The notes under the pieces: model-generated
The model's database searches: none
The model's input: the letters and a program-made list of their open reading frames with translations, nothing else
Told to the model about the DNA's origin: nothing
Shown: one piece after another, positions 59,751 to 64,000 of the stretch
Position numbering within the stretch: position 1 is the stretch's first letter
Layout of the letters: the number at the start of each line of letters is the position of its first letter
Position numbers and translations under genes: made by a program
NCBI GenBank assembly: GCA_964019425.1
Contig: OZ025858.1
Coordinates: 434,001 to 498,000 of the forward strand
Direction of reading: 5' to 3'
Length of the DNA: 64,000 nt
Origin: Flectonema sp. DT1601
Taxonomy: Eukaryota > Euglenozoa > Diplonemea > Diplonemida > Diplonemidae

Positions 59751-59754
59751 ATGA
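59680..59754 (+). promoter_or_regulatory. Upstream open reading frame overlapping the CHO2-like start
   Basis: ATG at 59680 followed by AGT AGT CGA TG, then a possible 51-bp intron (59694-59744, GTGAGT to CTCAG). If spliced, the frame reads MSSRWQS and stops at TGA 59752-59754, which overlaps the main ATG at 59751-59753 as ATGA. If not spliced it stops inside the intron. If the CTCAG is a trans-splice site, this upstream frame is removed. Confidence 0.45.
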
Positions 59755-61496
59755 CATCTTCACCGGCGGTACCCGCCCTCAACAAAGACCATAACGCAAA
59801 AGGGTTAAAACATGGGACTACATTTGAGATGCCTGAAACTACTTCCTTTGCTGATGAGCTTAGCAGTAAGAACGCTTTGATGCAGACTCCTACTCAAGTA
59901 TACATCTTTTGTTTTATGTTGACTGCTTTGACTGTTTTTTTGTACGGAAGAATACCCAACTGGGTCTTTATCATAAACTTCATGTTTTGGAGACTCGCTT
60001 ACAATATCGGAATTGGAATGATGTTACATTCACAATCAAAGACGATGGGTTTTAGCAATTGGTATGAAAGTTGGATTGACACTCCGAAATGTGAATGGTT
60101 TAAAAAACTACTTGAGAATGGATGTATATTGACTCATCCTCAAACCGGAAAAGTAATTCCGTATAAAATAGGAGAATATCCTCATGAGTTCAATGCTTGG
60201 ATATTATTTAGAATTCTGGTGAACATTATATTGGCGAATGATTTGGTGTCGTATTTCGTGTTTGCAGTCGTCTACTGGGAGTGGCCAGAGTCTTTCAACT
60301 TCTTCGACATGTTGATCTACGTTGTCGGTTTGGCTTTAATAATTTTTGCATTATGGTCAAAATCTGATGCTCACCGTGTCCTTGGAAACTTTGCCTGGTA
60401 TTGGGGTGATTTCTTCTTTTTGTTGGATTCGAACTTGAATTTCGACGGAATTTTTCAAATGTTTCCGCACCCAATGTACACCGTCGGGTATTGCTTCTAC
60501 TACGGGCTATCTCTATTGACCCAGTCATACACTGTCTTCTATTGTTCTGTCATCGCGCATATTTTTCAAATGGTGTTTCTTGTCGTAGTAGAAAACCCTC
60601 ACATTGAAAAGATCTACGGGCAGATGGGAACTCCAACTGAAGAACTCCGCCAAAAGGAAGAACTTGCATTCCGTGACCAATGGGGTTTTTTTAGTAAGAA
60701 AAAAGACATGATTTTATTGGCTAACTTGAGTCCTTATCACGCGGCTGATGTGTTCACAGCTTTAATTATTTGTTACTCTTTGGTGATAACATTTTGTATT
60801 CAGAGATGGGAATATCATTTGCTTCACTTGTTGGTTTGGAGATTGTTTCATACAGTTGGATTAGGATTGATTTTGAAGAAACAAAGTGAATCAAACTTTT
60901 GGGTTGAAAAATTTTCATCACCTCAAAGTGCGTTTGACAGTTGGAAGAAGATTTATAATCTATCACTGACAATGAATCACGCGATGTTTATTGCTCTGGC
61001 TTGGCATTGTCATCAAGTTATGCCTGAGAACACTTTAGTAAAGCCTGGTGATTGGGGATTCTACTGTTTTAAGGTTTCATGTGGTGCTCTTCTTGTCGGA
61101 TTGAACCTTTACGTGTCTGACGCTGTTCATCATACTCTCGGTGATTTTGGATGGTTTTTTGGTGATTTCTTTATCAGAACTATTCCATCGAAGCTTCACT
61201 ACTCTGGAATCTATCGTTATCTAAACAACCCGGAGTCAGTTATGGGCTACGCTGCTTACTATGGGCTCGCTATGATGTCTTCCTCTTACAGAGTCGGTAC
61301 CGTAGCAGCGTGTTGCCACATTGCCGCTATTCTATTTTCAAAATTCGTTGAAGAACCACACATGCAAAGGAAATACGGAGCTGAAATTCGTCCTGTTGGA
61401 GGTCTTCGTTCAGAAGTATTAAAGAAAGGAAAGGCACTTGAGGAAGACCTTAAGAGCATTACAAAACTTGTAGCTAAGGATAAGAAGAAAGAGTAA
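59751..61496 (+). CDS. CHO2: Phosphatidylethanolamine N-methyltransferase, CHO2 type
   Basis: Converts phosphatidylethanolamine to its methylated forms, with SAM as donor, in the ER membrane on the way to phosphatidylcholine. The 581-aa single-exon protein has many membrane spans in two similar halves, as in fungal Cho2. Half one has DAHRVLGNFAWYWGDFFF, FPHPMYTVGYCFYYGLSL and VVENPHIEKIYG; half two repeats the pattern with VHHTLGDFGWFFGDFF, LNNPESVMGYAAYYGLAMMS and VEEPHMQRKYG. The E(E/N)PH-x4-YG motif closes each methyltransferase half. It is shorter than yeast Cho2 (869 aa), lacking most of the C-terminal extension. The last residues are KKKE, a KKXX-type ER retrieval signal. The leader contains an overlapping upstream frame. 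Confidence 0.92.
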   Translation: MTSSPAVPALNKDHNAKGLKHGTTFEMPETTSFADELSSKNALMQTPTQVYIFCFMLTALTVFLYGRIPNWVFIINFMFWRLAYNIGIGMMLHSQSKTMGFSNWYESWIDTPKCEWFKKLLENGCILTHPQTGKVIPYKIGEYPHEFNAWILFRILVNIILANDLVSYFVFAVVYWEWPESFNFFDMLIYVVGLALIIFALWSKSDAHRVLGNFAWYWGDFFFLLDSNLNFDGIFQMFPHPMYTVGYCFYYGLSLLTQSYTVFYCSVIAHIFQMVFLVVVENPHIEKIYGQMGTPTEELRQKEELAFRDQWGFFSKKKDMILLANLSPYHAADVFTALIICYSLVITFCIQRWEYHLLHLLVWRLFHTVGLGLILKKQSESNFWVEKFSSPQSAFDSWKKIYNLSLTMNHAMFIALAWHCHQVMPENTLVKPGDWGFYCFKVSCGALLVGLNLYVSDAVHHTLGDFGWFFGDFFIRTIPSKLHYSGIYRYLNNPESVMGYAAYYGLAMMSSSYRVGTVAACCHIAAILFSKFVEEPHMQRKYGAEIRPVGGLRSEVLKKGKALEEDLKSITKLVAKDKKKE

Positions 61497-61602
61497 AGAC
61501 GTGTTTGTCGATTCTCATTCAAATATTAAATTAATTGGTGAATGGTTTCATCTTTGAGTGTCGTTAGTTTTAACTACCGATTCACTTGTTGTAATTGCCT
61601 CG

Positions 61603-61652
61603 CATGTTGTGTCTGAAGTACCCCCTTAGGGAGGGAGGTTCTTCACAACATG
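61603..61652 (+). repeat. Long hairpin downstream of the CHO2-like gene
   Basis: CATGTTGT (61603-61610) pairs with ACAACATG (61645-61652), continued inward by GAAG/CTTC and ACC/GGT with small bulges around a C- and G-rich loop. It is the strongest of the 3' hairpins in the window. It may be a 3' UTR element or part of a small RNA. Confidence 0.6.
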
Positions 61653-63572
61653 GGAGTGCACGTTGAGACTAAACGAAGAAACGAAACAACGAAAATCGAA
61701 GAACGAAAAAAAAAAAAAAAAAAAAGGAAAGGAAAGGAAAGGAAAAAAAAAAAAAAAAAAGCAAACTCACTCTCTTCATTGGCTCTTTTTATAAAGAAAT
61801 GTCAGTTTAGCAGCTGCGACTGTCAGCCGCAGATGATTACAGATTTTCCACCCTTCCCCTTCATGTTGCTTTATCCGTTATCAGGTAACCTGCACACGGT
61901 TTGAAGGTGACTGAAGGTTTTTTTTTATTTTTATTTTTATTTTTTTTTTGTTGCCGAAAACTGCAAGAAAAAAAAAATAAAAAATAAAAAAAAATTTTAA
62001 GAAATAAATAATCGATCGAAAAAAAAAAAAACAAAAAAAAAAAAAAAAAAAAAAACCCGCTTTCCCTATTTTTTACTTTCTATTTTTAATCCCTTAGAAT
62101 TGTTTTGCGTGTACTTTAAAAAAAAAAAAAAAAAAAACGACATGAATGTAAAATGGATGGTTTGGGATTCACCAACCCTTTTTTTTTTTTTTTTTTTTTT
62201 TCGTGTATGTGTTCATTGGGGACGAAAAAAAAAAAAAAAAAAAAAAAAGAAACAATATAAGTGATTTTATTATTCGTTATGCAGTTGGCCCACTACCGCA
62301 ATGAAAATAAATTATGACATCTCTCTCTGTTTTTGAATCTGTCCAGCGATTCTTTTTTTTTTCCCGCCCATGGATTCGCCTGTTCATTGTAATCAGGTTT
62401 TTATATTTTGTGTGGCTATTTTGACAAAGGAAAAAAAAAAAAAAAAAACCCTCGTTCTGTGGCTTCTGCGAGTGCTGCTGCCATAAATGTTCCCCCAGAA
62501 AAAAAAAAACGAAAAAAAAAAGATTGGTACGCGAATCGCAACGTGTACTTGTCCCTTTCTTTTCGAAAATAAAACAAAAAAGAAAACCAGACTGTTTGTT
62601 TATTTGTCTTAGTAAAAAAAGCTGTCAAAAAAAAAAAAGAGTGTATCGTGTAGGTTTTGTTAAATTCTCTTCTTTAGGGCTATTTCTGAATACCTTTTTT
62701 TTTTATCTACTGCAGCGAAATTAGACGAATTCCCACACACAAAGAAAAGAAAAAAAAGAAAAAAAAAGAAAAAAAAAAGAGTGATTTTAGTTATATCAGA
62801 AACTCTTTTTTTTTCTTCTTTTTCTTCCCCCCTTTTCCTTTTTTTTTATATCCTTGCACGGGACAAGTTTTTTTTTCTTCTTCTTTTTTTTTTTTATTTT
62901 TTATATATTTATGTGAAAGGATTGATTTTTTAAAAAAAAAAAAAAAAAAAGGAAAAGGAATGTTCTTGGCAACACCAATCACAAGTCCTGACAATGGTAG
63001 CCTAACTGGGCTCACCACTACTTGTAAGGCCAAGGCAGTCCGCACCAAAGCAGAAAGGAATCTTCGGCACATATGTACCTTTTCTGACTTTTGTCGATTC
63101 TTGTGTTCGATCAGAAGGGAACATCGCGTTAGGTTTGAGTACGAGATTTTCTCCGCTACGGGGAATACAAAATTTGATGACCGAAATCCTGACTGCTTCA
63201 TTTTATACAATATACACCTGCTTATGTTAACGTTGAGCAGACCATGAAAAATCGGTTCCGCTGTTGTGCTGTTTCGACAGAGGTGACCGTTGCGACCCAT
63301 TACCTGTATCTTGCGTCTCTTGTGTTTTTAGTGCATTCAATAACGTAGTTTCCGTATCGTTTCTCTCGACCTCCCCGTCTTTCAGAGGCCATCATATCAG
63401 TTTTTAAAAAAAAAAAAAAAAAAAGAGCGACAGAAGAATACAGAAAGAAAAAATAAAACAAAAAAAAATATTGAAAAAAAGAACAAACTGTACGAAGAGA
63501 GATATCAATGAGTTCACAAATGTGGAAATTTTCTTTTTTTTTTTAAAAAAAACATATCAATAATTGTATTTC

Positions 63573-63753
63573 CCTCCCTCTCATTTCAAGGATCACATAA
63601 AAAGATGAGATGGCAGTGTAGCAGATGGTTTTCTTATATTGCAACCAGGTTTGGCCAGTTTAGCAAGTTGCTTTCCATTTAATATTAGTATCAAGTTACC
63701 TCCCTCTCATTTCAAGGATCACATAAAAAGATGAGATGGCAGCGTATCAGATG
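63573..63753 (+). repeat. 55-bp direct repeat, two copies 126 bp apart
   Basis: 63573-63627 and 63699-63753 agree at 53 of 55 positions (TGTAG against CGTAT near the end). Each begins CCTCCCTCTCATTTCAAGGA and contains CTCAT and ATGAG about 20 bases apart, able to form a small stem. The 71 bp between them is unique. The repeat lies in the leader region of the last gene. Confidence 0.9.
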
Positions 63754-63844
63754 TTCATTATATGTCTTTTGAATAACGAACGAACGGATTGTTATATTAT
63801 TCAACAACACATCCACACACAGAACGCGCGTCACAAACCACAAA

Positions 63845-64000
63845 ATGACCGACTATGCTTCAAGGTATTTCACAGAGGAACTAAAGCTGCATGGAGATCC
63901 CTGGGTGATTATTAATAAAGGAATTATTGCAGGTAGTGATGATTTTGATATGCTGAGAGAGTTAGACAGCGAGTCAGACTCTCCAAAGTCTCAGAGCGTC
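63845..64000 (+). CDS. Start of an unidentified protein gene, cut by the window edge
   Basis: An open frame of 52 codons beginning MTDYASRYFTEELKLHGD and still open at the last base. It is of normal complexity, has an AG 22 nt upstream, and lies on the same strand as all other genes, so it is probably a real N-terminus. The sequence turns acidic and serine-rich (ELDSESDSPKSQS). No family is recognisable from this length. Confidence 0.6.
   Translation, partial: MTDYASRYFTEELKLHGDPWVIINKGIIAGSDDFDMLRELDSESDSPKSQSV

Larger units (their letters stand above)
61497..63844. other. Gap without a supported gene
   Basis: Hairpins lie after the CHO2 stop (61538-61585, 61603-61652, 61814-61832). Then come long A and T runs to about 62950, an island of ordinary complexity at about 62960-63330, a direct repeat at 63573-63753, and the leader of the last gene with an AG at 63821-63822. 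The island gives short open frames on both strands (96 aa on +, a longer one on - whose end is poly-A/T), but neither shows a recognised domain or splice context, so I leave it uncalled. Confidence 0.55.

Overview
The window is nuclear DNA of a eukaryote, most likely a euglenozoan that is not a kinetoplastid (a diplonemid or a relative). The evidence: the elongation factor 2 protein carries stretches I recall as typical of kinetoplastid EF-2 ([44 protein letters not shown]); every recognisable protein gene lies on the + strand; nearly all have an AG splice acceptor a short way upstream of the ATG, usually behind a pyrimidine tract, as expected for spliced-leader trans-splicing; and a highly expressed gene sits in a tandem array. 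Unlike kinetoplastid genes, many here are interrupted by ordinary GT-AG introns, mostly with GTATGT donors. The organism assignment is inference from memory of protein families; no search was run.

Layout. 1-339 is a piece of large-subunit rRNA on the - strand that runs off the left edge. 1236-7072 holds a methyltransferase-like gene and the intraflagellar transport gene IFT121/WDR35 (4 exons), so the organism has cilia. 7967-9209 holds a small two-exon gene of unknown function and a small secreted or ER canopy/saposin-like protein. Around 9440-9717 lies a densely self-complementary segment ending in the first 33 nt of 18S rRNA. 9927-12990 encodes a protein with two Cys/His modules and three PDZ domains (3 exons). 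12991-17988 is about 5 kb of homopolymer-rich DNA with no gene that I can support. 17989-18483 is a SPRY-like protein.

18611-50447 is the dominant feature: eight head-to-tail copies of the eEF2 gene (3 exons, 857 aa each) in a unit of about 4.02 kb. The copies look identical in coding sequence and differ almost only in microsatellite length in intron 1 and in the spacer.

Downstream are a predicted N-myristoylated protein with about ten Gly-Gly-Cys-Cys repeats (50651-51794, 2 exons), the pseudouridine synthase Cbf5/dyskerin (52772-54287, 2 exons), an SRPBCC-fold protein (55181-55606), a CCAR/DBC1-like protein (56608-57990), a coiled-coil protein (58332-59315), a CHO2-type phosphatidylethanolamine methyltransferase (59751-61496), and the start of a further gene at 63845.

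The genes do not form one pathway. They look like a co-directional, probably polycistronically transcribed set of housekeeping and hypothetical genes. Intergenic DNA is dominated by long A and T runs, microsatellites and short hairpins, several just downstream of stop codons. No transposon, virus-like element, CRISPR array or intact tRNA was recognised.
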